Assembly: GCF_001440395.1 (NCBI RefSeq)
Contig: NZ_LLXZ01000096.1
Location: 1 to 64,000, forward strand
DNA: 64,000 bases
Direction: 5' to 3'
Origin: Bradyrhizobium jicamae
Lineage (GTDB): Bacteria; Pseudomonadota; Alphaproteobacteria; Rhizobiales; Xanthobacteraceae
The translations under genes and the position numbers were made by a program. Shown piece after piece: positions 1 to 9,090 of this stretch. The notes beneath the pieces are model-generated. The model had not been told where the DNA came from, did not search any database, and was given only the letters and a program-made list of their open reading frames with translations. Numbering within the stretch: position 1 is the first letter of the stretch; the number at the start of each line of letters is the position of its first letter.

Positions 1-142
1 CATCTGTAGCGCCTATACCAGCACCGGCATTGGTCTCGAGCAGTACGCTGTGGCCTCCGGCCACATACTCGCGGACCGCTCCAGGGGTCAGGCCCACACG
101 GTATTCGTGCGTCTTGATTTCTTTGGGAACACCGACCTTCAA
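1..142 (-). CDS. ald: Alanine dehydrogenase, N-terminal part (runs off the left edge)
   Basis: NAD-dependent alanine dehydrogenase (pyruvate + ammonium to L-alanine, reversible, cytosolic). Only the first 47 codons are in the window. They match the family N-terminus closely: KVGVPKEIKTHEYRVGLTPG, then the AVREYVAGGHSV and ETNAGAGIG blocks with no break. The start chosen is TTG at 142, preceded 8 bases upstream by GGAG. The related relic at 8316 has ATG at the same place. In rhizobia Ald links ammonium assimilation to alanine release from bacteroids, which fits the glutamate dehydrogenase and Lrp genes further along. Whether the rest of the gene is intact cannot be seen. Confidence 0.85.
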   Translation of the reverse strand, partial: MKVGVPKEIKTHEYRVGLTPGAVREYVAGGHSVLLETNAGAGIGATD

Positions 143-510
143 TTGCAATCTCCTAACTTGGACAAACGCTTTTATAATCGAAAGAGCGGTGCAAACCTGC
201 GACGCCGGCGGCCAAGCACCGCCTAAATTCACCGATCATTAGCAGCATCACGCAGGATTCCATCGGAATGACACCCCAGCGCCGAGCTCAGCACCAGCGC
301 CGATCTATCCAGCATCGCGATCGCGCGCTGGCAACGCGCCCTGGAAGACGAAGATATATCATTGGGTATCAGGGCGATGCTTGACCTGAACCCATTCAGG
401 CTTCAACACTACTATGCTGGTTAGAGTCACGTTGGACAGCTAAAGTATCGAGGCACTGAATTGTTCGAAACCGGCATTGTCAAATGCCTGCCAGTGAATC
501 GTTGGTTTCT
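143..510. other. Upstream region of ald, no gene recognised
   Basis: No convincing reading frame on either strand. The first 40 bases or so resemble the region upstream of the ald relic at 8316 (shared TTTATAATCG-type stretch near 170 and 8345). I see no sigma-54 promoter or NifA site for ald here. Confidence 0.5.
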
Positions 511-727
511 GATGTCGGCAAGCGACTATCTCCTCACAGTTCCGGCTCGTGATATCCAAAGGCTTTCGAGAGAATTCAATGGAGACGGCCATCCAACAAA
601 TCGATGTAACCTGCCACTGCGTATTTCCTCCAGATGGATTTAGAGGCCCAAGAACTGGATCGATCCACTCGACGCCGCCGCGCTAAAGCGCGCCGTCCAT
701 CGGGTGAGGCGCTCTCCTGATTTCAGG

Positions 728-925
728 TTAGAACGCTCGCCGCTTGGGTTTTTGAGTGGGGCGAACGCAACGCGCGTCGCGCTCGCGCTGGAGGAGCCAT
801 GCGCTCACGGCGTAAGCTATGCCGAACACAGCGAAGAAGATCGACAGCAAAGTGAAAATTAGCATCGGCGACACACTTAGCTTTGTTTGCGGAACGCGGG
901 TCTCGTCAGATTTCCTGTCGGACAC
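728..925 (-). CDS. Small single-span membrane protein (repeat unit 1)
   Basis: 65 codons from a GTG start. Polar N-terminus (about 20 residues), one hydrophobic segment at about residues 21-43 (contains LSIFFAVFGIAYAVSAWLL), and an arginine-rich C-terminal tail, predicting an inner-membrane protein with a basic cytoplasmic tail. No family recognised. Support for reality is that the second repeat copy (4905-5100) keeps the same reading frame over this stretch with mostly conservative changes, although that copy has a frameshift at its N-terminus. Weak ribosome binding site. Confidence 0.45.
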   Translation of the reverse strand: MSDRKSDETRVPQTKLSVSPMLIFTLLSIFFAVFGIAYAVSAWLLQRERDARCVRPTQKPKRRAF

Positions 926-1541
926 CCCGGTTAATCAGCTTGCTGAGAATCTCTACACCCTGACGCTACGTAAGGTTCAAGCCACTTGAACAGATTCAGT
1001 ACGAAGCGCGTGCAGAAGCTGCAGTTTTTCAGTTCGGCACGTCGCTTGCTTGTTCAGGCAGTATCACCGATACATCATTGATATAGGGGCTCCGAGCGTC
1101 CTCGGCACCGTCGGGCCTGCTCCGCCAACTCTCTGCGGCCAATCGGCAGGAGGTGCGATATGAAACTGCACGTTCGGGCAGCTGTGGCTGCGTTCGCGTT
1201 GGCTCATAATCCCTCGGTCGTCTTGTAGTTGGAGTGTATGACCTCGAACGATGTGCATGTAGCGGGATCGGCTTGTTCCACGGCGGCGTGGTTGGCGGAT
1301 ACGATGATGTCAGCCACTGCGACGTCGCTGGCGAGCAACCTAACCTGTACGTGAAAAGTCGGACTTAATACTCACACCGACTGGCTTGGGAGTACAGGGG
1401 CTTCGACCACGACACGTCATCCGACTTCTCAGTGAGTAACGCGAGGTGAAGCCCACATGTTGGTATTACAGCGTTTGATCGTTGCAGGTGGCTTACCGCC
1501 TTCCTACGTGAGTGGCTGAGTTTAAAAGCATCTGGCGTTCG

Positions 1542-1982
1542 ATGAAAAGCTATCAACCATTCGCCCTGATGGGGCGTTCCATCAACTGGCGAGTAGTCCT
1601 GCGGATCACGGCCTTCGCGTGGCTATTCGTGGAGCTGGCACAGCCATCGAGCGGCCCTCGATCGGCACAAGCCGGCGCTCCGCCAAGCGGAGCTCCCGTC
1701 AATCCGGCCCCGCCTGATGACCTGGATGCGGATTACAAGTCAGTTAACGCTCGCTCACTCCCGGCGGGGCATTGTCGCGTCAAGGATTCGGAGCTCAGCA
1801 ACGTTCAGTTGGGCTCAAACTACGCAGACGTTGTTTACCTGTTCGGCTGCGCAGGCACTATCACTTCACATGAGACCGTTGACGGATTCAAGTTTCACGT
1901 GCTTGCTTGGAATGACGGGCAGGTCTTAGCGCTATTCGTTAACGGAAAGCTGTCGATCACATCGCAGTCCGGCCTTCGGTAG
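1542..1982 (+). CDS. Small exported hypothetical protein (repeat unit 1)
   Basis: 146 codons from ATG 1542; the frame is open back to GTG 1512, but 1542 is the start shared with its paralogue at 5767. One hydrophobic segment at about residues 18-35 followed by small residues looks like a signal peptide or N-terminal anchor. Then comes a proline/alanine linker and a conserved C-terminal domain of about 80 residues with two cysteines (GHCRVKDSEL and YLFGCAGTIT). That domain is almost the same in the second copy (5767-6216), including SLPAGHCRVKDSEL/SIPAGHCRVKDSEL and the C-terminal LSITSQSG. Both copies stayed open while the surrounding DNA decayed, which argues for function. Family not recognised. 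Confidence 0.6.
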   Translation: MKSYQPFALMGRSINWRVVLRITAFAWLFVELAQPSSGPRSAQAGAPPSGAPVNPAPPDDLDADYKSVNARSLPAGHCRVKDSELSNVQLGSNYADVVYLFGCAGTITSHETVDGFKFHVLAWNDGQVLALFVNGKLSITSQSGLR

Positions 1983-2164
1983 ACGATTCGAGGCTCTCGT
2001 AAGCCTGGCGAGCGCATTTGCTCCTATCCTTTTGCATCACCGCTTTACACATGTGCTGATCTCGCAAGGCGTACGATACCAGAAGCGCCGATTTGTTAAC
2101 CTAAAGACAATCCCAACAATTGATGTCACGTGCGGTTTCGAGCCTTGAACACAGCCAGCGCGAG

Positions 2165-2430
2165 GTGCCTGCAGACGCTGCCATTTTTCGTTCAATAGGC
2201 TGCTTTGCATTGTTCAAGGCAGCATCGCCAATAGCCGTCGCGGTGATGTAGGGCGGCCTCCGGCGCTTGACAGCGGGTCGGGTTCGCTCCGCCCAGCTTC
2301 GGCGGCGATTGGCTGCGTGTGTATTTGTAAGGCAATATGAAACCGCACTTGCGGGCGGCTGCCGTCGCATTCGCTCACGGTCTCCGCCGTGATGTCCTCA
2401 GCGTGTACGAACACGAAACCCGTGGGTGTG
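2165..2430. repeat. Partial third copy of the repeat core
   Basis: About 260 bases resembling the central non-coding block of units 1 and 2 (around 1010-1260 and 5200-5440). Shared stretches include GCAGCATCGCCAA, the GCTCCGCC(C)A run and ATGAAACCGCAC/ATGGAACCGCGC followed by TGCGGGCGGCTGC-like sequence. The overlapping reading frames on both strands here look like chance frames in GC-rich relic DNA. Nothing else is recognisable between 1983 and 2589. Confidence 0.6.
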
Positions 2431-2589
2431 ATAGAATCAGTGCTCTCCGCACGAGATCCGGCCGCTCTGTACCCTACGGCCATGACACGCGAATGGTCCA
2501 ATGCGATAATCGGCGACACACGAAATGTAGGAGCAAAGCCTCGCTTGCCTCGTTCTGCTCTCGACGAAGACGGCAACAATACTTCGGGA

Positions 2590-3957
2590 TCAGTTGCCAA
2601 GTGCCTGCGCGACCAGCGCCTTAATCATGCGGTAGTAGTAGGTGCGAGTAGATCCTGGGGTCTGCGCCATGAAAACGACTGCTAGTTGCTCCGTTGGATC
2701 GATCCAGAAGAACGTTCCACCGTAGCCTGCCAACATGTACTCGCCTTCGGAACCCGGTACGCCTGCCAGTCCTGGCCCTTGCCGAACCAAAAAGCCGAGT
2801 CCGAACGTATAACCATCCAAACCCATCAGAGAGATTCCGGGTGATGCTGGTACCCCGGGACGATTGCCGAGGTGATCTGAAGTCATCAGCTTAACCGTGG
2901 TTGGGCTTAGATACCGACGGCCGTCCAGAGTTCCGCCATTCAGCATCATTTGACAAAAGCGCAGGTAGTCGGCCGCTGTCGATACGCCGCCTTCTCCGGC
3001 AAGGTCATTCGACGGATCGATCTTCATGTCGAGAAATTGTTCCTCCTTACGCAGCGGCTCGGCAATTCGAGTCCAATTTGCCTGAGGAACCTTAAACCCA
3101 GTGTCAGCCATCTTCAGCGGGCGGAATAGCCGCTCATCAAGAAACGCCGATAGGCGCTGGCCCGAAACCGCCTCGACCACGTGGCCGAGCACATCTACAG
3201 CCAAGCCGTACTCAAAGGTGGTGCCGGGCTCACGGACCAGAGGCGCTTTGGCAATCCCGGCCGTGAATTGTTCAGGCGTGATCAAGCGTGACGGCTCAAT
3301 AAGAAGGTTTGTTTCGGTGTAAGCCGCTTTGATCTCCGGAATTTTTGAGAACTTTCCGTAAGTAAGCCCAGCCGTATGTCGGAAGAGATCGTGGATGGTC
3401 ATCCGACGCTTGGCGGGCTCGCGGGTCGTCTTGCCGTCTTTGTCCGTGGCCAGGACGTCCATTTTGGCCAACTCCGGCAGGAACTTGGAAACGTGATCGT
3501 TGAGCTGGACCTTGCCTTCCTCGACCAACATCATGGCGCCAACTGAAGCGAGTGGCTTTGTCATGGAACAGAGGCGGAAGATCGCGTCCTCGGTCATCGG
3601 CTTGCCCGCCGCCTTATCGAGGAAACCGACAGCTTCTGAATAGATCAGATTGCCTCGCCGGGTGATCATAACGACGGCGCCTGGCATGCGCTCCGCATCG
3701 ACTTCCTGTTGCAGCACCGCGCGAATTCGGGAGAGCCGCTCTGGCGAAACACCGACGGCTTCGGGTTGGGCACTTGGCCACGTGTGGATGCTATTGTCGC
3801 TGACGACATGCTTGCGGCAACGATCGGGCTCCGAAACGCCGGCCTCATGCTCCTTCAAACTCTCGATGATCTGTCCTTCCGAAAAGCGATTGCGCTTCAT
3901 GCTCTGATCGTTGTCTTGGGCGAGAGCGAACTTCAAACCGGTTAAGCCCGCGGGCAC
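2590..3957 (-). CDS. Serine hydrolase (class C beta-lactamase fold) with IS3 OrfA-derived N-terminus
   Basis: 455 codons. From about residue 62 the protein is a beta-lactamase/transpeptidase-like serine hydrolase (esterase or peptidase of the class C family). It has the SxxK motif SMTK at 131-134 (nucleophile Ser131, Lys134), a Tyr250 in the FEYG segment where the YxN motif sits, and GYGG at 411-414 in the place of the KTG/HxG strand. Residues 20-60 are not part of that family: KRNRFSEGQIIESLKEHEAG followed by a CRKH-VVSD helix-turn-helix is the N-terminus of an IS3-type OrfA. The two are joined in frame with no stop. No signal peptide remains, so the enzyme would be cytosolic unless translation starts inside. 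It could be a live chimera or a gene that lost its native 5' end. Confidence 0.75.
   Translation of the reverse strand: MPAGLTGLKFALAQDNDQSMKRNRFSEGQIIESLKEHEAGVSEPDRCRKHVVSDNSIHTWPSAQPEAVGVSPERLSRIRAVLQQEVDAERMPGAVVMITRRGNLIYSEAVGFLDKAAGKPMTEDAIFRLCSMTKPLASVGAMMLVEEGKVQLNDHVSKFLPELAKMDVLATDKDGKTTREPAKRRMTIHDLFRHTAGLTYGKFSKIPEIKAAYTETNLLIEPSRLITPEQFTAGIAKAPLVREPGTTFEYGLAVDVLGHVVEAVSGQRLSAFLDERLFRPLKMADTGFKVPQANWTRIAEPLRKEEQFLDMKIDPSNDLAGEGGVSTAADYLRFCQMMLNGGTLDGRRYLSPTTVKLMTSDHLGNRPGVPASPGISLMGLDGYTFGLGFLVRQGPGLAGVPGSEGEYMLAGYGGTFFWIDPTEQLAVVFMAQTPGSTRTYYYRMIKALVAQALGN
3778..3900 (-). mobile_element. IS3-family OrfA fragment fused to the serine hydrolase
   Basis: About 41 codons starting at ATG 3900. 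They encode the OrfA N-terminal helix-turn-helix (MKRNRFSEGQII, KEHEAGVS, CRKH, SDNSIHTW). It ends in frame at the hydrolase. No OrfB or terminal inverted repeat is seen beside it. A related OrfA relic lies at 7432-7690. Confidence 0.75.
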
Positions 3958-4008
3958 GGTCAGCGAGGTCTTGTCCCCAGTAATCCTAGTTGTAAGTGAG
4001 CACGCGTC

Positions 4009-4518
4009 TCACTTCAGTTGTTCAGCTTCACGCCAATCTGTAAACTCTAGCTCGAATCGACCAAAACCCGCGGGCTTGGTTGTGAATTTAACGGTCTTTC
4101 CTGAGAGGGCCGCCAATGTGCCGGATGCGAACTTAAACACGGTCTTACCGGAAGCGTCGACGCCAACAGCTTTACCGTCCTCCATGACAGTAGAGCCGGT
4201 GCCCTCCAAGACCTGCCCAACCGCAAATCCGTCAGGCGCGTGGTGAAGGTCGAGAGAAGCCAAATACGTTCCTTTCTGACCATCCCATTCACTTACCGAC
4301 ACTGCTGTAACAAGGGCTTCCTTCAAGAGACCATCCACGCCGCGACAGGTATACTGAAAGCTGACAATGTCGTGTTCATTCCGATCACCTAAGGGCTCTC
4401 GAGCAGCGACTATGGCGGTACATTCGTAGCGCCCGATTGTGTCAGCGAGGGTAACCCCGCTTATCCCAATCAAATCGAGCGCAGAACATAGTGCAGTAGC
4501 GAGAAAGGGCTTCGTCAT
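4009..4518 (-). CDS. Exported hypothetical protein
   Basis: 169 codons from ATG 4518; the frame is open to 4563, but 4518 gives a clean Sec signal peptide (MTKPFL, hydrophobic core at about 6-23, cleavage near TLA|DTIG). The mature part is about 145 residues with two cysteines (YEC and YTC), many beta-type segments and a C-terminal GKTVKFTTKPAGFGRFELEF stretch, suggesting a small secreted beta-barrel or jelly-roll. No family recognised. It lies upstream of the serine hydrolase on the same strand with a 51-base gap, so co-transcription is possible. Confidence 0.6.
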   Translation of the reverse strand: MTKPFLATALCSALDLIGISGVTLADTIGRYECTAIVAAREPLGDRNEHDIVSFQYTCRGVDGLLKEALVTAVSVSEWDGQKGTYLASLDLHHAPDGFAVGQVLEGTGSTVMEDGKAVGVDASGKTVFKFASGTLAALSGKTVKFTTKPAGFGRFELEFTDWREAEQLK

Positions 4519-4904
4519 TTTGGCTACGCCTTCGCGGATGGATTCTTCGCCTGGTACGTACAACTTGACGCCACGTGCGATTCAAGGCCCTTCGAGGGCT
4601 TGTCGCGTGAGTGCTTCCCGTAGCTAGGACGAGCGGTCGAGGTGCAATCATTGACGCAGCAGGGAGGGAGCACCACCTCAACTTTGATTTTCTTCCGTGA
4701 ATGGAAAGGATGTCGGCAAGCGATTATCTCCTTATAGTTCTGGCTCGTGATATCCAAAGGCCTTCGAGAGAATTCAATACAGGCGGCCATCCAACAAATT
4801 GATGTAACCTGCCACTGTGTGTTTGCTCCAGATGGATTTAGAGGCTGCGGCGAGCCGCGCTAAAGCGCGCGGCCCACCGGGTAAGGCGCTCTCCTGATTT
4901 CAGA

Positions 4905-5100
4905 TTAGAATGCTCGCCGCGTGGTTTTTTGGATGGGGCGAGCGTAACGCGCATCGCGCTCGCGCTGCCCATGGCAGAGCCATGCGCTCACGGCGTAAAC
5001 TGTGCCGAACACAGCGAAGAAGATCGACAGAAAAATGAAAAATAGCATCGGCAGCACACTTCGTTTTGTTTGCGGACCGCGGGTCTCGTCAGATTTTCTG
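4905..5100 (-). pseudogene. Second copy of the small membrane protein, frameshifted
   Basis: In the frame ending with TAA at 4905 the translation follows the unit 1 protein through LSIFFAVFGTVYAVSAWL and the basic tail RDARYARPIQKTTRRAF. Relative to unit 1, one extra base near 5100 moves the GTG start out of frame. Translation could still begin at ATG 5048, giving 47 residues that keep the membrane segment. Confidence 0.5.
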
Positions 5101-5766
5101 TAAGAACACCGGCAGCCCTGGTTCGTTAGCTTGGTCAGTCTCTACACCCTGACGCTACGTAAGGTTCAAGCCACTTGTACAAATTCAGTGCGAAGCGCCT
5201 GCAGAAGCTGACGTTTATAAGGTCCGCACATTGCCTGCTTATTCAGGCAGCATCGCCAACGCGCCCGTCACATATAGGGGCTCCGCGTTCTCGGCCACCG
5301 CCGGCTCCGCTCCGCCCAACTCTCTGCGGCCAATCGGCAGACGTGCGGTATGGAACCGCGCGTTCGGGCAGCTGCGGTCACGTTGCCTCCTAGTCTTGTC
5401 GTCGGAGTGTATGAATCCGATAGGTGTGTGTATTGCGGGATCGGCGTGTTCGTACGCCGCGGCGTAGTTGGCGGATACGACTATGTCAGCCACTTCCACA
5501 TCCCCGGCGAGTTACCGAACCTTTACCACCCCGGTGAAGCGTCACACCCAGTACTCGCACTGAATGGCTTGGGAGTGTACAGCGGCTTTGACCACGACAC
5601 GCCATCCTACTTCTCAGTGGAAAGTAACGCGAGATGAAGCCCACATGTTTGATTACAAAGACGACGCATACCTCGCATACAGCGTTTGATCGTGAATCGC
5701 AGGCGACCTCTGCCGCCTCTTTTACTTGAGCGGTGAGTATTGAAGTCTACAAGCATCTGGCATTTG

Positions 5767-6216
5767 ATGAATATCTCTCAAGCATTCGCCCTGACAGGCC
5801 GTTCCATCAACTGGCGACTCGCCCTACGGAGCGCAACGATACTGGCTTCCGCGTGGCTATTCGTGCAGCTAGCCCAGATATCGAGCGGGCCCTCGACTGC
5901 ACAAGCCAGCGCTCCGCCAAGTGGAGCCTTCGTCAATCCGGTTGCCCCTGATGACCTGGATGCGGATTATAAGTCGGTTGACGCTCGCTCAATCCCGGCC
6001 GGGCATTGTCGCGTCAAGGACTCGGAGCTCAGCAGTGTTCCGTTGGGCGCAAACTACGCGGACGTCGTTTACGTGTTCGGCTGCGCTGGCACTATCACTT
6101 CAAGTAAGATCGTCGACGGGATCAAGTTCCACGTGCTTGCTTGGAATGACGGACAGGTCTTAGCGCTATTCGTTAACGGAAGGCTGTCGATCACATCGCA
6201 GTCCGGCCCTCGGTAA
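5767..6216 (+). CDS. Small exported hypothetical protein (repeat unit 2)
   Basis: 149 codons from ATG 5767 (frame open to TTG 5740). Paralogue of the gene at 1542: N-terminal hydrophobic segment at about residues 17-35 (LASAWLFVQLAQ), alanine/proline linker, then the same two-cysteine C-terminal domain (AGHCRVKDSELSSV, YVFGCAGTITS, WNDGQVLALFVNG). Nearly all differences from copy 1 fall in the linker and signal, which suggests selection on the C-terminal domain. Function unknown. Confidence 0.6.
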   Translation: MNISQAFALTGRSINWRLALRSATILASAWLFVQLAQISSGPSTAQASAPPSGAFVNPVAPDDLDADYKSVDARSIPAGHCRVKDSELSSVPLGANYADVVYVFGCAGTITSSKIVDGIKFHVLAWNDGQVLALFVNGRLSITSQSGPR

Positions 6217-6370
6217 ACGATTCGACGCTCTTGCAAGCTTGTCGAGCGCATTTTGCTATTATGTTTTGCATCCGGCCTTACACATGCGAAGCCGATCTCG
6301 TCAGACGTACGACACCTGAAGCGGCGACTTGTTAGTTTGGAGACAATCCCAACAATCTGGCGTCACGCGC

Positions 6371-6944
6371 GTCGCTGTCGTCGAGGTGGGGACCACAATC
6401 GGAGCGTTCCTACCGCACGCGGATTGTCGGTGACTGACAGCCTGATGCACGCACGCGAACTGCCGTGGATTGAACCTGTCAAAGCGATGCATGTCTCCCG
6501 GCACCTCACCTTCCAAACACGATGATCCAGACGCTAGCACGTGCTGACGTTTAATCACCATTCTTGCTGAGCAGAAGGACACGACTGTCCCGTCGCGGAG
6601 TGACTGAGCCGCAGAGTGGTGTCAAGGAAACGCATGCTTGGCGACGAGCCACCAAACCTACCAAATTGCGCGGGCACTAAATGGACGTGAAAGCGACAGC
6701 AGTCATCTCAGCTTCACCAAACGTCTCTATTAGCTTCCTGGATCCATCGAGGGTGCTTTCAACAAGACTCCAAGCGCATTCCAACTCCTTATGACCATCT
6801 GATTTGCAACCCGTGGCATCTGTCTGGCAGGAGTACTTGGACGGTGGATTTAATGAGGCTGTGCTTTCTTTTTTGCTAGAAAGCGAGCCGGCCGATCGTC
6901 ATACCGACTTTTGATCTAAGGATGTCACGCTGGAGTTCTTAATC
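6371..6944. other. Non-coding stretch after repeat unit 2
   Basis: I see no supported gene, promoter or repeat. The overlapping short frames at 6253-6582 have no protein-like features. Confidence 0.5.
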
Positions 6945-7190
6945 ATGGAACAGACTTCACCCGAGCGGCGCCAAGCCTCTGACAGCCTCGTGAGCACCGC
7001 ATTTGACAAGTCATGGCGCTTTGTCGAGACGGATCCATTGCTGGAGCATAATACTAAGGAATTGCTGCGCAGCCGGCTACGAGCTTATCTGGAACTCTCA
7101 CTGAGAAACGGCGAGCAGGACATATTGCATCTTGCAAATAGCGCGATTTGGAAGCTGCGCATCGAACTAGGACAGCGTTCGGACCTGTAG
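6945..7190 (+). CDS. Small conserved-type rhizobial hypothetical protein
   Basis: 81 codons from ATG 6945, with GGAG about 10 bases upstream. Soluble, helical and charged: FDKSWRFVETDPLL, then ELLRSRLRAYLEL and ILHLANSAIWKLR. This pattern (F-K/D-W-F early, then LRxRLAxxL, then LANxAIxxLR) resembles a family of short proteins that I recall as common and multicopy in Bradyrhizobium genomes, with no assigned role. It stands alone between relic DNA; no operon partner. Confidence 0.6.
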   Translation: MEQTSPERRQASDSLVSTAFDKSWRFVETDPLLEHNTKELLRSRLRAYLELSLRNGEQDILHLANSAIWKLRIELGQRSDL

Positions 7191-7431
7191 TGTCGCCCCC
7201 CTGAAGGAAGACTCCTTTTCACGCAATTCTCTGCGCACGCTTTGGTCCCGTGAACGGCGCAAGGAGTACGAAGCACCTGATGATGAGGAGAAAACAGTGT
7301 CGCTCTTTCATTGGGCGGTGCCCTGCTCATGGTCAGTAGTTGCGCATTTCCCGTGATTAGATAAATGTGGCATAACATCGAAAACTGCTCAGGCACATTG
7401 CGCCTGTTCGGAAGCGTGCGCGCCCGCTTCG

Positions 7432-7690
7432 GGTGAGCCGATCATCGGGTTTCACGGAGCAACACGAGGCCGACGTATCGGTTTCCGACTTATGCCCGAA
7501 GTGGCGTTAACGGCGCCGGCACCTACAAATGGAAAGCCGTGTTCGGCGGGCTGAAGTCTCGGAGGTCAGCGGCTCACCGTTGGGAGGAGAACGCGCGGCT
7601 TAAACGGCTTCTGGCCGACGCATCCTGACAACGCTGCCTTGAAGGATCCGTTGGGACAGAAGTGGTGACGCTAGCGGGCCAAGCTCAAAA
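7432..7690 (+). mobile_element. Decayed IS3-family OrfA
   Basis: Pieces of an OrfA transposase in shifting frames: EPIIGF (for EQIIGF), then HEADVSVSDLCPKW, then TYKWKAVFGGL, then ENARLKRLLADA followed by a stop and LKDPLGQKW. These correspond in order to the whole OrfA of the IS407/ISRj2 kind. At least two frameshifts and two stops; no OrfB beside it. Confidence 0.7.
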
Positions 7691-7714
7691 CGTGAGAGGG
7701 ACTTGGACTTTGTA

Positions 7715-8056
7715 TCATACAGACAGCCGCAACGAAATCTCAGTGCTCGCGAAGGTCCTGTCGGGCGTTAATATCTCCATATCTAGGACGCGCATCGATG
7801 CAGGTCGATCTTCATAAATGTACCGCACGCGCCAGAGCGGCCTTATGTCCGGTGTGAAGCTGAAGTCGCCAGAGTCAAGCGCTCTCGCGATCATTCGGAC
7901 GGCATCACTGTTCCTTATTGGCAAGGAGAACGCTGCATCGATAAGAGCCGCCAAGCTCACGCCGTCTGCGAGTAACACACGTGCAATGTTGTCGCCGTGA
8001 ACGCGACGCAACGTTGAGACGATTGCCGCTACGGCGTCTGGATCCTTCAAAGGCAC
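7715..8056 (-). CDS. Hypothetical protein, 113 residues
   Basis: GTG start at 8056 with AGGA about 12 bases upstream. The translation has a balanced composition, a helical first half (DAVAAIVSTLRRVHG, LLADGVSLAALIDAAF) and a strand-rich second half (IRPLWRVRYIYED, MRVLDMEILTPDR), so it looks like a folded protein. No family recognised. It lies directly downstream of the ald relic on the same strand. Confidence 0.45.
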   Translation of the reverse strand: MPLKDPDAVAAIVSTLRRVHGDNIARVLLADGVSLAALIDAAFSLPIRNSDAVRMIARALDSGDFSFTPDIRPLWRVRYIYEDRPASMRVLDMEILTPDRTFASTEISLRLSV

Positions 8057-8189
8057 TCCGCGCTATTCCTGCTTGAGCCACGCACATGCTTCGGGTCCGG
8101 CGCCGGATGAAAGCTAACTGAATTGGAACTGGTTCTCTCGAAGTTGCGCCCCTTCCGGCCTGACGATAATTGTTGTCCGTTGCGCCAAA

Positions 8190-8316
8190 TCCCGGCGCCT
8201 GCATCTATCTTGACTATCACCCCGTAGCCAGCCACTACATATTCGCGGACGATTCCAGGCGTAAGGCCCATACGGTAGTTGTGCGCCTTAATTTCCATGA
8301 GAACACCGACCTTCAT
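8190..8316 (-). pseudogene. 5' relic of a second alanine dehydrogenase gene
   Basis: ATG at 8316 with AAGGAGAT just upstream. MKVGVLMEIKAHNYRMGLTPG, then VREYVVAGY and DAGAGI, match the first 42 or so codons of ald at 1-142. After about 8190 the resemblance stops and the frame continues into unrelated sequence. The upstream 30-40 bases also resemble those of the intact copy, so a segment with promoter and start was duplicated and then truncated. Confidence 0.8.
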
Positions 8317-8356
8317 TCGCAAATCTCCTTAACTGGCAGCCTTTCATAATCGTAGG

Positions 8357-8917
8357 GCAACGCAAAGTTGCAAAGCAGCCGGCGAAATGGCGCAGAGATC
8401 CAGCGATTTTGACACTATTGCGCAGTACTTCAGACGAATGAACGCCGACGGATCGGTATGAAACTCCCTCGCGAGCTCAGCGCGCGCATTAGCCAGACTC
8501 TCCAATCGGATGGCACTATCGCGCGATCGCGCGCCGACGTTCGTCGTGTTCACGCCGTCGCTCGACACAACGGCAGGAGATCCCAGGTTCATTCGGCGTG
8601 GGCACCCATACATTGAGCGAAATCGCAGATGGCTGAAAGAGCAGCCGCAAACGCCGATCCAGCGGTGCGCGCGCGAAGGGATTTGGCACGACATCTGAGC
8701 AGAGGGATCTCAAACAATGCGGACGTGCCGCATTTCAATGGTGGCCGGAATACGCCTACCCGGGAAGTCATTTAACTCTCCATCAAGCGGGGATTTCGGC
8801 GGCTGTCTGCCGATAGTGAACTCCTTCGACCTCAACCCTAATGCTGTACTCCATGAGCCCAGCTCGGGCGCGCGCTCGTTGCTGTCTCTCATAAATGGAC
8901 ACATGTGCTTATGGAAA
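8357..8917. other. Relic region, no gene recognised
   Basis: Overlapping short frames on both strands, none protein-like. It lies downstream (minus strand) of the orphan sigma-54 promoter at 8983. The longest candidate transcript would first meet a 22-codon frame (MEYSIRVEVEGVHYRQ...) at about 8855-8785, too short to judge. Confidence 0.4.
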
Positions 8918-8982
8918 GGAGAGCATCGCTCGTCTTGCGCGTCTGGATGTACTCGTCTCACTCAGTGTTGCGGCCTCTCAAA

Positions 8983-8998
8983 AGCAACGGCCGTGCCA
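8983..8998 (-). promoter_or_regulatory. Sigma-54 promoter (orphan copy)
   Basis: Minus strand TGGCAC-GGCCG-TTGCT, a full match to the -24/-12 consensus TGGCAC-N5-TTGCW. A NifA site lies 77 bases upstream (9075-9090). No convincing gene follows. Confidence 0.75.
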
Positions 8999-9074
8999 TC
9001 GGCGTTCAAATGCATTAGTCTTCTGATTCTCTTTGAAGATTGGTACCCCGGCAAACCCGACAGCCGCGTATCGC

Positions 9075-9090
9075 TGTCAGAAAGCTGACA
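9075..9090. promoter_or_regulatory. NifA upstream activator sequence
   Basis: TGT-CAGAAAGCTG-ACA, a perfect TGT-N10-ACA site at the usual distance from the sigma-54 promoter at 8983-8998. Confidence 0.75.

Larger units (their letters stand above)
511..2131. repeat. Diverged direct repeat, unit 1
   Basis: About 1.6 kb that recurs, in the same orientation and order, at 4709-6370. Recognisable shared points are the left edge (GATGTCGGCAAGCGA at 511 and 4709), the minus-strand small membrane ORF, a non-coding block around 1010-1260, the plus-strand secreted-protein ORF, and the right edge (CAATCCCAACAAT at 2108 and 6344). The copies differ by many substitutions and small indels, so the duplication is old. 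No transposase or terminal inverted repeat was seen in either unit. Confidence 0.85.
4709..6370. repeat. Diverged direct repeat, unit 2
   Basis: Second copy of the block at 511-2131, in the same order and orientation; see that entry. It contains a frameshifted copy of the small membrane ORF and an open copy of the exported-protein ORF. Between 5101 and 5766 there is no gene I can support. The plus-strand frame at 5350-5637 is open here but interrupted by a stop in unit 1, so it is probably chance or a dead gene. Confidence 0.85.

Noticed and set aside
5350-5637. 95-codon plus-strand frame in repeat unit 2
   Set aside because: The equivalent frame in unit 1 has internal stops and the third copy is broken, so coding is not supported.
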